Source of the DNA: Furfurilactobacillus milii
GTDB lineage: Bacteria; Bacillota; Bacilli; Lactobacillales; Lactobacillaceae
Length of the DNA: 47,423 nucleotides
Reading direction: 5' to 3'
Assembly (NCBI RefSeq): GCF_009863985.1
Contig: NZ_WEZT01000008.1
Coordinates: forward strand, 76,193 to 123,615
Under the pieces are notes generated by a model, which was not told the DNA's origin, ran no database searches, and was given only the letters and a program-made list of their open reading frames with translations. Below, piece by piece: positions 1 to 7,592 of the stretch (position 1 is the first letter of the stretch; each line of letters begins with the position of its first letter). The position numbers were made by a program, and so were the translations under genes.

Positions 1-99
1 ATTCCTTTCATGATTGTTTTCGCAAACATCATTTTACAGAAATTTGGCCATGGGCCATTCTTTATTTAATTAGTGTTGCACTTAAAGTGTAAATTCAAG
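1..99 (-). mobile_element. IS30-family element, 5' end with terminal inverted repeat
   Basis: Read on the minus strand, this stretch begins with a terminal repeat (CTTGAATT, then TTAAGTGCAACACTA, at 99-71). It continues into a short leader that ends in a ribosome binding site (AAAGGAAT) at the window edge, so the transposase start codon should lie just outside. The repeat matches the one at 47326-47354, where the C-terminus of an IS30-type transposase is readable. Both copies point the same way (minus strand). The element is cut by the window edge. Confidence 0.75.
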
Positions 100-386
100 A
101 GTAATAAAACGATTCCTTACCGAAACTTTGAAATGCGTGAATCATCAAAGCAAATACTGATAGCAGGGAACGACCAGTATTTTTTTGATGCTAGAGATAC
201 TTTTATAGAATTTGCGTAGTCACTCTGCTAGACATAATGACACAACCTTGGCTACCGTTATTAGGAATCGAAATGGTTTGATGTTTAAAAGTGATGATAG
301 AGTGTCTTAAGCATTTGCTGTTCCAGATGCTTTTTGAGGATAGCAGGAGAAACTATCAAGGTGATTAAATACTCGAAAACAAAATA
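100..386. other. Gene-free stretch beside the IS end
   Basis: No credible reading frame is seen on either strand. A hairpin at 309-335 (AAGCAT pairing with ATGCTT, then TTTTT) looks like a weak rightward terminator, possibly left from a gene interrupted by the IS. Nothing else stands out. Confidence 0.4.
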
Positions 387-420
387 AGACCGCTATCCGT
401 GATCAACGGGTAGCGGTCTA
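387..420 (-). terminator. Terminator downstream of tRNA-Arg
   Basis: A 14-bp stem (AGACCGCTATCCGT pairing with ACGGGTAGCGGTCT, one G-T pair) has a short loop. On the minus strand it is followed by a T-rich run, so it would end the tRNA transcript. It lacks a T-run on the plus strand. Confidence 0.7.
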
Positions 421-559
421 TTCAACGGGCCTCTCAAAAGTATTAAGTAATGTGTTAAGAGTTTTGATGAAATTAAATCGTTTGACATATTAAAACGATG
501 AAACAAAGGCGCACGGCACTACTTTTAGCACCTCTAACAGTATTCAAGTAATTTTAAAA

Positions 560-631
560 TGCGCTTGGGGGGAATCGAACCCTCATCTCAAGAACCGGAA
601 TCTTACGTGCGATCCATTACACTACAAGCGC
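560..631 (-). tRNA. tRNA-Arg(CCG)
   Basis: The minus strand folds into a cloverleaf. The acceptor stem is GCGCTTG/CAAGCGC with discriminator A. The D-arm has a 3-bp GTG/CAC stem. The anticodon stem is TAAGA/TCTTG around the loop TTCCGGT, giving anticodon CCG, and the T-arm carries TTCGATT. One A-C mismatch is present in the T stem. CCA is not encoded. A terminator lies about 140 nt downstream. It decodes CGG arginine codons. Confidence 0.88.
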
Positions 632-906
632 AAACCGTTTATACCAAACAGGTACTTTACTATATTAGCGAAAACGGTTCGGAAACACAAGTCTATTTAA
701 CCGATTTTCAATGGAATTGGTTGGTTCCCGGTTGAAAGGGAAGTTAGCTCTGCTTATGAATGACCAACTATTTGTCAGTTTGTCTGCACTATAAACGACA
801 GTGTGCATTGATGTCAGTAAGCTCATTGAAAAGACTATCAAATTTCATAATTATGTTTTTAACGCTTTCTGTTGTTAAATATCTAAAAAATGTTGCCGTA
901 AATTGC

Positions 907-937
907 TTGACCCTTGTCTGTACACCAATGTTATATT
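907..937 (+). promoter_or_regulatory. Promoter of the merR-yrdB pair, 19-bp spacer
   Basis: TTGACC (907-912) and TATATT (932-937) are separated by 19 bp. Over-long spacers of this size are characteristic of promoters that MerR-family activators untwist. The regulator gene starts 40 bp downstream, so autoregulation is the simplest reading (inference). Confidence 0.55.
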
Positions 938-977
938 GAGCGCAATGTTAGTACTGATGAATCGAAAGGGAAAGCAG

Positions 978-1382
978 ATGAATATTGCTCAATTTGCTAG
1001 GTTAGCAGGATGCACTGTTGAAACGCTAAGATATTATGACCGGGCCGAACTGTTTCAACCGCTCCGACGTGGAAATGGGTATCGTGACTATGCTCAGACT
1101 GATTTAGATGTCGTCAAAATGATTATTAATCTTCGTAAAGCCGACGTTGACGTTAAGACGATTAAACAAATAATGGTCCTTTTCAAAACGCCGGTGACAA
1201 CGGCATGCTACGATGACACACTTTCATTTATTGCCGGACAAAAACAATCTTTTAAAGAAAAGGCCGAATTGTTTACGCGGTTGGCAAAAATCACCAACAC
1301 TTTGCAGTCACAGGTGATGAATGGCGAACCCTTAACTACGCTTCAAACAACCTTGAAAAAGGCAGGCGAGGGAAATGCTTAA
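978..1382 (+). CDS. MerR-family transcriptional regulator
   Basis: A 134-residue DNA-binding regulator of the MerR type. The N-terminal winged helix-turn-helix is clear: MNIAQFARLAGCTVETLRYYDRAELF followed by the GYRDY wing motif near residues 34-38. A coiled dimerisation helix occupies roughly residues 75-120. The start was set at 978 because GAAAGGG lies just upstream and MerR proteins begin at the HTH; an upstream in-frame codon at 903 would add residues unlike the family. No metal-binding cysteine cluster is seen (one Cys in the HTH, one near residue 75), so the inducer is unknown. Its stop overlaps the next gene by 8 nt, indicating one operon. The 19-bp-spacer promoter upstream suggests self-control. 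Confidence 0.88.
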   Translation: MNIAQFARLAGCTVETLRYYDRAELFQPLRRGNGYRDYAQTDLDVVKMIINLRKADVDVKTIKQIMVLFKTPVTTACYDDTLSFIAGQKQSFKEKAELFTRLAKITNTLQSQVMNGEPLTTLQTTLKKAGEGNA

Positions 1383-1701
1383 ATTGGCAAACGATGGTGT
1401 TCGTTTTGTATTCGAACAGGCCACCCTGTTATTGATTGTTTGGAGCGGCTTCAGAGGCAATTTAGCGAGTAAATTGATAATTGGTATTTTAATTCCAATT
1501 GTTGCCGTCATTTTTTGGACGCGGTTTATGGCGCCAGCCTCTCCCAAACGTTTGACAGAAAGTCGTCGAATAATCGCCGAATGTGTTTTATTTGGTGGCA
1601 CAGGTATTTTGGTCGCTCAAAAATTTAGTTCAAAATTGGCAATTGTATACTTGATCATGATTGCGATTAATACAGTTTTGGACCATGCGTTAAACGCATA
1701 G
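1375..1701 (+). CDS. YrdB-family (DUF2568) membrane protein
   Basis: A 108-residue integral membrane protein with about four hydrophobic segments. The opening (ANDGVRFVFEQATLLLIVWSGFRG) resembles the YrdB/DUF2568 family, whose members have no established biochemical role. The ATG overlaps the stop of the MerR gene by 8 nt, so translation is probably coupled and the protein is a likely partner or target of that regulator's response. No signal peptide and no catalytic motif are visible. Confidence 0.75.
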   Translation: MLKLANDGVRFVFEQATLLLIVWSGFRGNLASKLIIGILIPIVAVIFWTRFMAPASPKRLTESRRIIAECVLFGGTGILVAQKFSSKLAIVYLIMIAINTVLDHALNA

Positions 1702-1706
1702 TCGAC

Positions 1707-2027
1707 TTAGTTGATGAAACGCGTATTTTTGGCTTTCCAGTCATTTAGTTTGATGCGAACCCAGAAGCTATAAATGCCTAGCGTAATGATTGACAGCAAC
1801 AGCCACTTAATCCAGTTGCCAAATAAACCAACGGCAGAACCAGTAAATTGCATTCGGTGGCCATCAATGACCGTATGGTTGATTCGCCAGCCGTAGAGCA
1901 TCGTAATCGACCACGGATAACAAATGCCTAAAGTGAAAAAGGTGACAAGAAAGCCTAAAATTGACCAACCGATGTAAGCGAGTAAACCACCATCAAAGAA
2001 AGAATTGCGGCCATATTTCATTTCCAT
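1707..2027 (-). CDS. Small DUF898-like membrane protein
   Basis: A 106-residue membrane protein with two hydrophobic blocks of similar design (FLVTFFTLGICYPW and WLLLSIITLGIYSFW). This internal repeat is the hallmark of DUF898/YjgN-like proteins, whose function is unknown. The start at 2027 (MEMKYGR) was chosen because GAGG sits just upstream; a longer frame from 2096 lacks a binding site and adds a non-family segment. It converges with the merR-yrdB pair, with only 5 bp between the stop codons. Confidence 0.7.
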   Translation of the reverse strand: MEMKYGRNSFFDGGLLAYIGWSILGFLVTFFTLGICYPWSITMLYGWRINHTVIDGHRMQFTGSAVGLFGNWIKWLLLSIITLGIYSFWVRIKLNDWKAKNTRFIN

Positions 2028-2120
2028 AGTAGAAACCTCGTGTTCATAATAATAGTTTAATAACTTGATTCTACTAATTCCGGATTGTGTTAGCAATGAG
2101 TTTCGCTAGATTCAGCCGAC

Positions 2121-2151
2121 TTGACAGGTCGTAGGCAATCCGGTTTATGAT
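2121..2151 (+). promoter_or_regulatory. Promoter of the aldo/keto reductase gene
   Basis: TTGACA (2121-2126) and TATGAT (2146-2151) are 19 bp apart. Like the merR promoter at 907, the spacer is longer than the usual 17 bp, which raises the possibility that the neighbouring MerR protein acts here too (inference). Confidence 0.5.
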
Positions 2152-2190
2152 AATCTTGTTTGAATGTGAAAACTAAGGAGAGGTGCGCAG

Positions 2191-3009
2191 ATGGGTCAAA
2201 CAAAATTTGAATTACCTAAAGTCGGTTTCGGTACGTATCAACTGACGGGTGAAACTGGTATGAACACGATTAAACAAGCCATTAATACAGGATACCGCTT
2301 AATCGATACGGCTATTAGCTATGAAAATGAAGGGGCGGTGGGTGCCGCCATCAAGGCCAGCGATGTCGACCGTGACCAGTTGATTGTGAGTTCAAAGTTA
2401 CCCGGTCACGACTACCATCATGACGACGCGATTAGTGCCGTTCAGGAATCTTTATATCGAAGTGGCTTAGATTACTTCGATTTGTTTCTATTACACTGGC
2501 CCAATCCTAAACAAGATTTGTACGTGGAAGCTTGGACGTCTTTGATAGAAGCGCAACGCCGTGGGTATGTGAAGTACATTGGTGTTTCAAACTTCACCGG
2601 CGAATATATTGATCGTTTGCGAAATGAAACGGGCATTCAGCCGGTGGTCAATCAGATCGAACTTCATCCGTACTTTAATCAAGAAGCGCAACGTCGGTAT
2701 GACTACGTAAATGGCATCATCACCGAAGCATGGAGTCCACTGGGACGGGCCTCGGCGATGTTGAAAGATCCGGTGTTGCAACAAATTGCTAATAAACATC
2801 AGTGTGGCGTTGGTCAAGTGATTTTGCGCTGGGAACAGTCGTTAAATGTCGTGCCATTACCTAAGGCAGCACATTTTGATCGGCAACGAGCAAACTTGAA
2901 TTTGGATGCAATTGATTTAGACCAGGCAGACATCACTGCAATAAATCAACTCACTAAGCCTGATGGACGGACGTTCAATCAGGATCCCACGGTTTACGAA
3001 GAATTTTAA
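2191..3009 (+). CDS. Aldo/keto reductase
   Basis: A 272-residue cytosolic NAD(P)H-dependent carbonyl reductase with a TIM-barrel fold. The catalytic tetrad is visible: Asp39 and Tyr44 in LIDTAISYENE, Lys69 in SSKLPG and His102 in LLHWPNP. The start signature GFGTYQL and the GVSNF motif also fit. Length matches short AKR5-type enzymes such as 2,5-diketogluconate reductase-like proteins. AAGGAGAGG precedes the ATG. The substrate cannot be told from sequence. A strong terminator follows, so the gene is monocistronic. Confidence 0.92.
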   Translation: MGQTKFELPKVGFGTYQLTGETGMNTIKQAINTGYRLIDTAISYENEGAVGAAIKASDVDRDQLIVSSKLPGHDYHHDDAISAVQESLYRSGLDYFDLFLLHWPNPKQDLYVEAWTSLIEAQRRGYVKYIGVSNFTGEYIDRLRNETGIQPVVNQIELHPYFNQEAQRRYDYVNGIITEAWSPLGRASAMLKDPVLQQIANKHQCGVGQVILRWEQSLNVVPLPKAAHFDRQRANLNLDAIDLDQADITAINQLTKPDGRTFNQDPTVYEEF

Positions 3010-3069
3010 GCGAGTTGTGGTGAAATTTTGTAACACAAAAGCAATAAACGAACGATAAAGCGAAAAAAT

Positions 3070-3106
3070 GACAACCTGTTGTGCTACACAACAGGTTGTC
3101 ATTTCG
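3070..3106 (+). terminator. Terminator of the aldo/keto reductase gene
   Basis: A perfect 14-bp stem (GACAACCTGTTGTG/CACAACAGGTTGTC) with a 3-nt loop is followed by ATTTCGTT. The A-run on the left side would also make it work from the minus strand. Confidence 0.8.
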
Positions 3107-3143
3107 TTATCTAGGCAATTTTGTCTTTGAATCATTTAATTGC

Positions 3144-3213
3144 ACACCATATATAGTTATCCACAGGATATCCACATACTACATATTGATTTAACGCTCG
3201 CAACCAGTATTAT
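3144..3213 (+). promoter_or_regulatory. nrdD control region: tandem NrdR boxes, DnaA boxes, promoter
   Basis: Two 16-bp sites resemble the NrdR box (consensus ACAC-ATATATA-GTGT type). Box 1 is ACACCATATATAGTTA at 3144-3159 and box 2 is ATACTACATATTGATT at 3176-3191, offset by exactly 32 bp, the spacing known for NrdR. Between and overlapping them lie a perfect DnaA box (TTATCCACA, 3157-3165) and a one-mismatch copy (ATATCCACA, 3168-3176). A promoter can be read as TTGATT (3186-3191), 16 bp, TATTAT (3208-3213), so box 2 overlaps the -35. Confidence 0.72.
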
Positions 3214-3245
3214 AAATACTATCATCAATAAAAGGTTGTGAGCGA

Positions 3246-5456
3246 ATGGAGAATGTTCAAATTACGAATCCCTTGGCAATATTAAAATTGTTGCCAGTTC
3301 AAAAACGCGGCGGGTCAATGACTCAATTTTACCCCTATAAGATTGTGTTTGTCCTCCACAAATTGATCAATGACGAAGATTTAATTAACGAAATTGAACA
3401 TGACCTTGTGAATGCACTGCACGATTTAGAGACTATTCCAACAGCAGAAATTCACCGCGTTTTACATAATAGCTTATTGAAACATGATCAAGTGGAGGCT
3501 GCTGATGCTTATGAGGCCTATTTTAAGCATGACCAGGATCAATTTGCAGCAGCGACCAGTGTTGAGGCTCGTATTCAAAAGTTGTTTAGTCGGGACGCGG
3601 ACGTGGTTCATGAAAACGCGAATAAAGACAGTCATGTTTTTAACACGCAGCGTGACCTTGAGGCTGGTGCGGCGAGTCGAGCCATTGGTTTAAAAATGCT
3701 ACCAGATATCGTGGCTAAGGCTCATTTGCGTGGTGACATTCACTGGCATGATCTTGATTATTCACCAGTTACACCCGAGACAAACTGCTGCCTAATCGAC
3801 TTCGACGAAATGCTGGCGCATGGCTTTAAAATTGGTAACGCGTGGGTTTCATCGCCACATTCCATTCAAACAGCGACCGCTCAAATGTCACAAATCATTG
3901 CCAACGTTGCGTCACTTCAATATGGTGGGTGTTCGGCAAACCGAGTTGATCAGCTACTGGCGCCATACGCACAACTGAATTATGACAAGCACATGGCGGA
4001 TGCTGAACAGTGGGTCGCCGAAGACAAACGTGAGGATTACGCACGTCAGAAGACGCAAAAAGATATTTACGATGCCATGCAGGCCTTGGAGTACGAAATT
4101 AACACGTTGTACTCATCACAAGGGCAGACGCCATTTACAACGGTGAACTTTGGATTGGGAACCAGCTGGATTGAGCGTGAAATTCAACGGGCCATTTTAC
4201 AGATTCGTATTAAGGGCTTAGGTAAAGAACACCGGACCGCAATTTTTCCGAAACTGATTTTTACTGTTAAACGCGGCCTCAACTTGAATCCACAAGATCC
4301 TAATTATGATATTAAGCAATTAGCAATTGAGTGTTCGACCAAACGAATGTATCCAGATCTCTTGATGTATGACAAAATCAAAGCGCTCACTGGCAGTTTT
4401 AAGACGCCAATGGGGTGTCGTTCTTTTCTCCAAGGATGGAAAGACGAAAATGGCGTGGAGGTTAACTCTGGCCGCATGAACTTAGGTGTGGTGACCGTCA
4501 ACTTGCCGCGGATTGCGTTGTCTGCACACGGCGACAAGAAGCTGTTTTGGGATATTTTTGAAGAACGCATGGCCGTTTGTCATACGGCGCTGGCTTACCG
4601 AATTGAGCGGACGAAAGAAGCTAAACCGGAAAATGCACCGTTACTCTATATGTATGGCGCGTTTGGCAAACGACTTAAAGCGGACGACGACGTTGATGAG
4701 TTGTTCAAGAATGAACGGGCGACAATTTCGCTCGGTTACATTGGTCTCTATGAAGTGTGCACGACCTTCTATGGACCTAAATGGGAACATAATCCTGAAG
4801 CGCACGATTTCGCTGAAAAGATTGTCGCCGCACTGCGCGAAAAATGTAATCAATGGGCAAAGGCAAGCGGGTATCACTATAGTCTGTATTCCACTCCGGC
4901 TGAATCGCTGACTGACACGTTTGCCAAAGATGACATTGAGAAATTTGGTCGGGTGGCTGACGTGACAGACAAAGAGTATTACACGAATAGTTTTCACTAT
5001 GATGTTCGTAAACACCCATCACCGTTTGAAAAATTGACGTTTGAAGAAGTCTTTCCAAAATATGCGTCAGGTGGGTTCATTCATTACTGTGAGTACCCGA
5101 ACTTGAAGCAGAATCCTAAAGCTCTCGAAGCCGTTTGGGACTGGGCCTATGATCACGTCGGCTATCTAGGCACAAATACGTCTATTGACCAGTGCTTCAA
5201 ATGTGGCTTTAAGGGTGAATTCAAGGCGACAGCTAAGGGCTTTGAGTGTCCACAATGTGGGAATCACGATCCGCAATATTGCGACGTGGTCAAACGGACG
5301 TGTGGTTATTTGGGCAACCCACAGCAACGTCCAATGGTTCACGGTCGTCACATTGAAATTACGTCACGGAAGAAAAACATGACTTCGGAGATGATTAAAC
5401 ATGCAGCAGCGTACGAAAGGACCAAACAATCCGACACCCAAAGAATGGCTCGCTAG
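3246..5456 (+). CDS. nrdD: Anaerobic ribonucleoside-triphosphate reductase
   Basis: The class III enzyme reduces ribonucleoside triphosphates to deoxy forms without oxygen, using a glycyl radical made by NrdG. At 736 residues it is of normal length. Visible parts are an N-terminal ATP-cone (about residues 10-100, including VQKRGGSMTQFYPYKI), the long barrel domain, a C-terminal zinc site (Cys650, Cys653, Cys668, Cys671) and the radical loop RTCGYLGN with the radical glycine at residue 687. The start at 3246 keeps the full ATP-cone; only a modest AAAGG lies upstream. nrdG overlaps its end by 56 bp. Tandem NrdR boxes upstream indicate repression when dATP is plentiful. Confidence 0.97.
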   Translation: MENVQITNPLAILKLLPVQKRGGSMTQFYPYKIVFVLHKLINDEDLINEIEHDLVNALHDLETIPTAEIHRVLHNSLLKHDQVEAADAYEAYFKHDQDQFAAATSVEARIQKLFSRDADVVHENANKDSHVFNTQRDLEAGAASRAIGLKMLPDIVAKAHLRGDIHWHDLDYSPVTPETNCCLIDFDEMLAHGFKIGNAWVSSPHSIQTATAQMSQIIANVASLQYGGCSANRVDQLLAPYAQLNYDKHMADAEQWVAEDKREDYARQKTQKDIYDAMQALEYEINTLYSSQGQTPFTTVNFGLGTSWIEREIQRAILQIRIKGLGKEHRTAIFPKLIFTVKRGLNLNPQDPNYDIKQLAIECSTKRMYPDLLMYDKIKALTGSFKTPMGCRSFLQGWKDENGVEVNSGRMNLGVVTVNLPRIALSAHGDKKLFWDIFEERMAVCHTALAYRIERTKEAKPENAPLLYMYGAFGKRLKADDDVDELFKNERATISLGYIGLYEVCTTFYGPKWEHNPEAHDFAEKIVAALREKCNQWAKASGYHYSLYSTPAESLTDTFAKDDIEKFGRVADVTDKEYYTNSFHYDVRKHPSPFEKLTFEEVFPKYASGGFIHYCEYPNLKQNPKALEAVWDWAYDHVGYLGTNTSIDQCFKCGFKGEFKATAKGFECPQCGNHDPQYCDVVKRTCGYLGNPQQRPMVHGRHIEITSRKKNMTSEMIKHAAAYERTKQSDTQRMAR

Positions 5457-5982
5457 TGAGCACAGTTTGGATTATGTAGCGGACTATAAACCGTTTAATT
5501 TTGTTGACGGGGAAGGGGTGCGTTGCAGCCTATACGTGAGCGGCTGCTTATTTCATTGTCCGGGTTGCTACAATGTGGCCGCACAGAATTTTCATTATGG
5601 GCATCCATATACACAAGATCTAGAGGACCAAATTATCACGGATTTGAGTCAGGATTATGTCCAAGGCCTGACCCTATTGGGTGGCGAACCATTTCTCAAC
5701 ACGCATGTTTGTATTCAGCTGTGCAAACGAATTCGTCGGGAGTTTGGCCACGATAAGGATATTTGGTCATGGACCGGTTACAAGTGGGACGAGTTGCTGA
5801 AGGATTCTGATGACAAGCTTGAGTTATTGTCGTTGATTGATATTTTGGTTGATGGTCGGTTCCTTGAGTCAAAAAAGGACTTAACACTGCAATTTCGTGG
5901 GAGTTCAAACCAACGAATTATTGATGTGCCTAAGTCGTTAGCTCAAGAACAGGTTGTTATTTGGGACAAACTCGTTCGTTAA
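5401..5982 (+). CDS. nrdG: Anaerobic ribonucleotide reductase-activating protein
   Basis: A radical-SAM activase that installs the glycyl radical in NrdD. The 193-residue protein carries the CxxxCxxC iron-sulfur motif (Cys49, Cys53, Cys56 in SGCLFHCPGC), the GGEPF SAM-binding segment and FVDGEGVRCSLYVSG, all typical of NrdG. The ATG at 5401 lies inside nrdD, preceded by CGGAG, giving an unusually long 56-bp overlap in another frame. The product keeps a family-like N-terminal extension (PKEWLASEHSLDYVADYKPFNF), which argues that the overlap is real. A terminator follows at 6131. Confidence 0.95.
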   Translation: MQQRTKGPNNPTPKEWLASEHSLDYVADYKPFNFVDGEGVRCSLYVSGCLFHCPGCYNVAAQNFHYGHPYTQDLEDQIITDLSQDYVQGLTLLGGEPFLNTHVCIQLCKRIRREFGHDKDIWSWTGYKWDELLKDSDDKLELLSLIDILVDGRFLESKKDLTLQFRGSSNQRIIDVPKSLAQEQVVIWDKLVR

Positions 5983-6130
5983 TTGCTGATGGTTATGTGC
6001 ATGTTGATTGCCGGCTGTGGTGGGCAAGTATGCATACTCGTCTTGGGATCGGTTTATCGCTACGGTTCTTCATTTTTTGTTCTACGTATTTCACTTCAAC
6101 GTTTGAGTTCTGCGAAAACGAATGTTCCGT

Positions 6131-6182
6131 AAAACATTTCAAAAGCTAGATGTTAAAATGGCTAGTTTTTGAAATGTTTTTC
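6131..6182 (+). terminator. Terminator of nrdDG
   Basis: The long stem AAAACATTTC...GAAATGTTTT is extended by a GCTAG/CTAG inner helix and followed by TTTTTCT. The 148 bp between the nrdG stop and this hairpin hold no credible gene. Confidence 0.8.
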
Positions 6183-6224
6183 TGTCTAAGAGGCCAGTCG
6201 GTAGAAGGAGTTAATTAAATGCTC

Positions 6225-6276
6225 TTGAAACCGCTTCCATCAAAACCTATAATGGCTCTAGTAAAGTTTAGTAAAA
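6225..6276 (+). promoter_or_regulatory. galM promoter with cre site and putative GalR operator
   Basis: An almost ideal promoter, TTGAAA (6225-6230), 17 bp, TATAAT (6248-6253). A 13/14 match to the catabolite-responsive element (TGAAACCGCTTCCA, 6226-6239) lies on the -35 and spacer, where bound CcpA would block polymerase. Just after the predicted start site lies GTTTAGTAAAA (6266-6276), one mismatch from the palindrome that occurs twice before the gal operon, so GalR probably also acts here (inference). Confidence 0.78.
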
Positions 6277-6294
6277 ATTGTGGAGGCATCCTTT

Positions 6295-7338
6295 ATGAAT
6301 TTTAGTCAGCAACCGTTTGGTAAATTAAGTGACGGTCGATCAGTCGACCAATTAATTTTAAGTAATGATAATCAAGTATCATTGCGTGTATTAACGTTAG
6401 GGGCAACGTGGCAGGGATTTGACGTGCCTGATGGTAACAATCGTAAGAATTTGTTGATCAGCTACGACCAACTCAAAGATTACGAAGCCACACCGTTTTA
6501 TGTTTGTAAGACAGTTGGTCGGGTAGCTGGTCGGATCGGCCAAGCGACTTACGACATTGATGGGACCACTTATCACAGTGACCAAAACGAAAACAAAAAC
6601 ACGTTACACGGTGGTCTACATGGCTTTTCTGACCGTGTTTGGCGGGTTGTTGGCCATCAAGAGACGAGCGATACTGTTTCCGTTACATTAGGGATTAGCG
6701 TTCAGGGTAGTGAAGATAATTTCCCTGGTGACATGGATGTTCTTGTGACCTATAGTTTGACGAATGCCAACCGGGCAACGTGGTCAATCACGGGTACGGC
6801 AACAGCTAAGACACTATTTAATCCTACGTTACACACATACTTTAATGTGACGGATAACGAAGCACTGACCACGCAACAGTTGCACATTAATGGCAAGCAG
6901 CGCGTTTTGTTGAACACCGAAAAAGTTCCTACTGGTGAACTCAGTGATGCTACTGGTACAGCCTATGATTTCAGTAAGACGGGGACTGTGACAGATCATT
7001 TGGCTCAGCTGAAAGAAGAAAACGGTGGCAAAGAATTCGACGACGCCTATCGTGTCAATGGGGATGAACATACGCCGATTGCAACGGTTAGTGACCCGGT
7101 TAGTGGCCGCGCTGTGGACCTGTATTCTAGCCGAAATGGCTTGGTGATTTTTACTGCTGACCCATTAGCTTATGATAAGGATGAGGCTTATCAGGCCAGT
7201 CATCCTTATACGGCCTTGGCCATGGAAGCACAGTGGCTACCAGATGCCATTCATCACGATGGTTTTGGCGATGTTGTGTTGCCAGCAAACGCACCACAAA
7301 CGTATAGCATCAGTTATCAATATCGGGAAATGAAATAG
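6295..7338 (+). CDS. galM: Aldose 1-epimerase (galactose mutarotase)
   Basis: Interconverts the alpha and beta anomers of galactose so that GalK receives the alpha form, the first step of the Leloir pathway. The 347-residue protein has the family marks: ENKNTLHGGLHGFSDRVW around the substrate-binding His region, NPTLHTYFNV with the catalytic His, and EFDDAYR with a late acidic residue. The start at 6295 follows GGAGG at a proper distance; an upstream in-frame GTG lies inside the binding site. It is transcribed alone, just upstream of the gal operon, with its own cre-controlled promoter and terminator. Confidence 0.94.
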   Translation: MNFSQQPFGKLSDGRSVDQLILSNDNQVSLRVLTLGATWQGFDVPDGNNRKNLLISYDQLKDYEATPFYVCKTVGRVAGRIGQATYDIDGTTYHSDQNENKNTLHGGLHGFSDRVWRVVGHQETSDTVSVTLGISVQGSEDNFPGDMDVLVTYSLTNANRATWSITGTATAKTLFNPTLHTYFNVTDNEALTTQQLHINGKQRVLLNTEKVPTGELSDATGTAYDFSKTGTVTDHLAQLKEENGGKEFDDAYRVNGDEHTPIATVSDPVSGRAVDLYSSRNGLVIFTADPLAYDKDEAYQASHPYTALAMEAQWLPDAIHHDGFGDVVLPANAPQTYSISYQYREMK

Positions 7339-7354
7339 TTAAATTAGGTTAAAT

Positions 7355-7405
7355 AACGTCCGTTTGATGTTCAGCAGTAGCTGATATCAAGCGGACGTTT
7401 TGTTT
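7355..7405 (+). terminator. Terminator of galM
   Basis: A long, slightly imperfect hairpin (AACGTCCGTTTGAT... pairing with ...ATCAAGCGGACGTT, about 19 pairs) ends in TTTTGTTTG. Confidence 0.85.
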
Positions 7406-7431
7406 GTCAGTTGAAAAAAGAGACTAAAAAG

Positions 7432-7565
7432 TTTTAGTAAAAATAGTTAAAAGCTGCGAAACTGATTAGACAGGCAAAACAACCGGTTGCATAGCGTTTG
7501 TATATAAAATCACATTGTTGAAACTTTTAGTAAAACTGTTATTATCGACTTTGAAATCGCTTACA
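7432..7565 (+). promoter_or_regulatory. gal operon promoter, two putative GalR operators and a perfect cre
   Basis: The promoter reads TTGAAA (7518-7523), 16 bp, TATTAT (7540-7545). The odd palindrome TTTTAGTAAAA occurs at 7432-7442 and again at 7525-7535 inside the promoter spacer, with centres 93 bp apart. A perfect cre (TGAAATCGCTTACA, 7552-7565) starts right after the -10, acting as a roadblock. This arrangement implies LacI/GalR-type repression, possibly with DNA looping, plus CcpA repression. That the palindrome is the GalR site is an inference from its position and its recurrence before galM. Confidence 0.75.
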
Positions 7566-7592
7566 TAACTATTTTATTTGGAGGTTAGCAAG

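Noticed and set aside
1-69. Open plus-strand frame ending in a stop, resembling a membrane-protein tail
   Set aside because: On the other strand the same bases read as the IS30 leader with terminal repeat and ribosome site, matching the right-hand copy.
6002-6149. Small frame between nrdG and its terminator
   Set aside because: No ribosome binding site and no protein-like composition.
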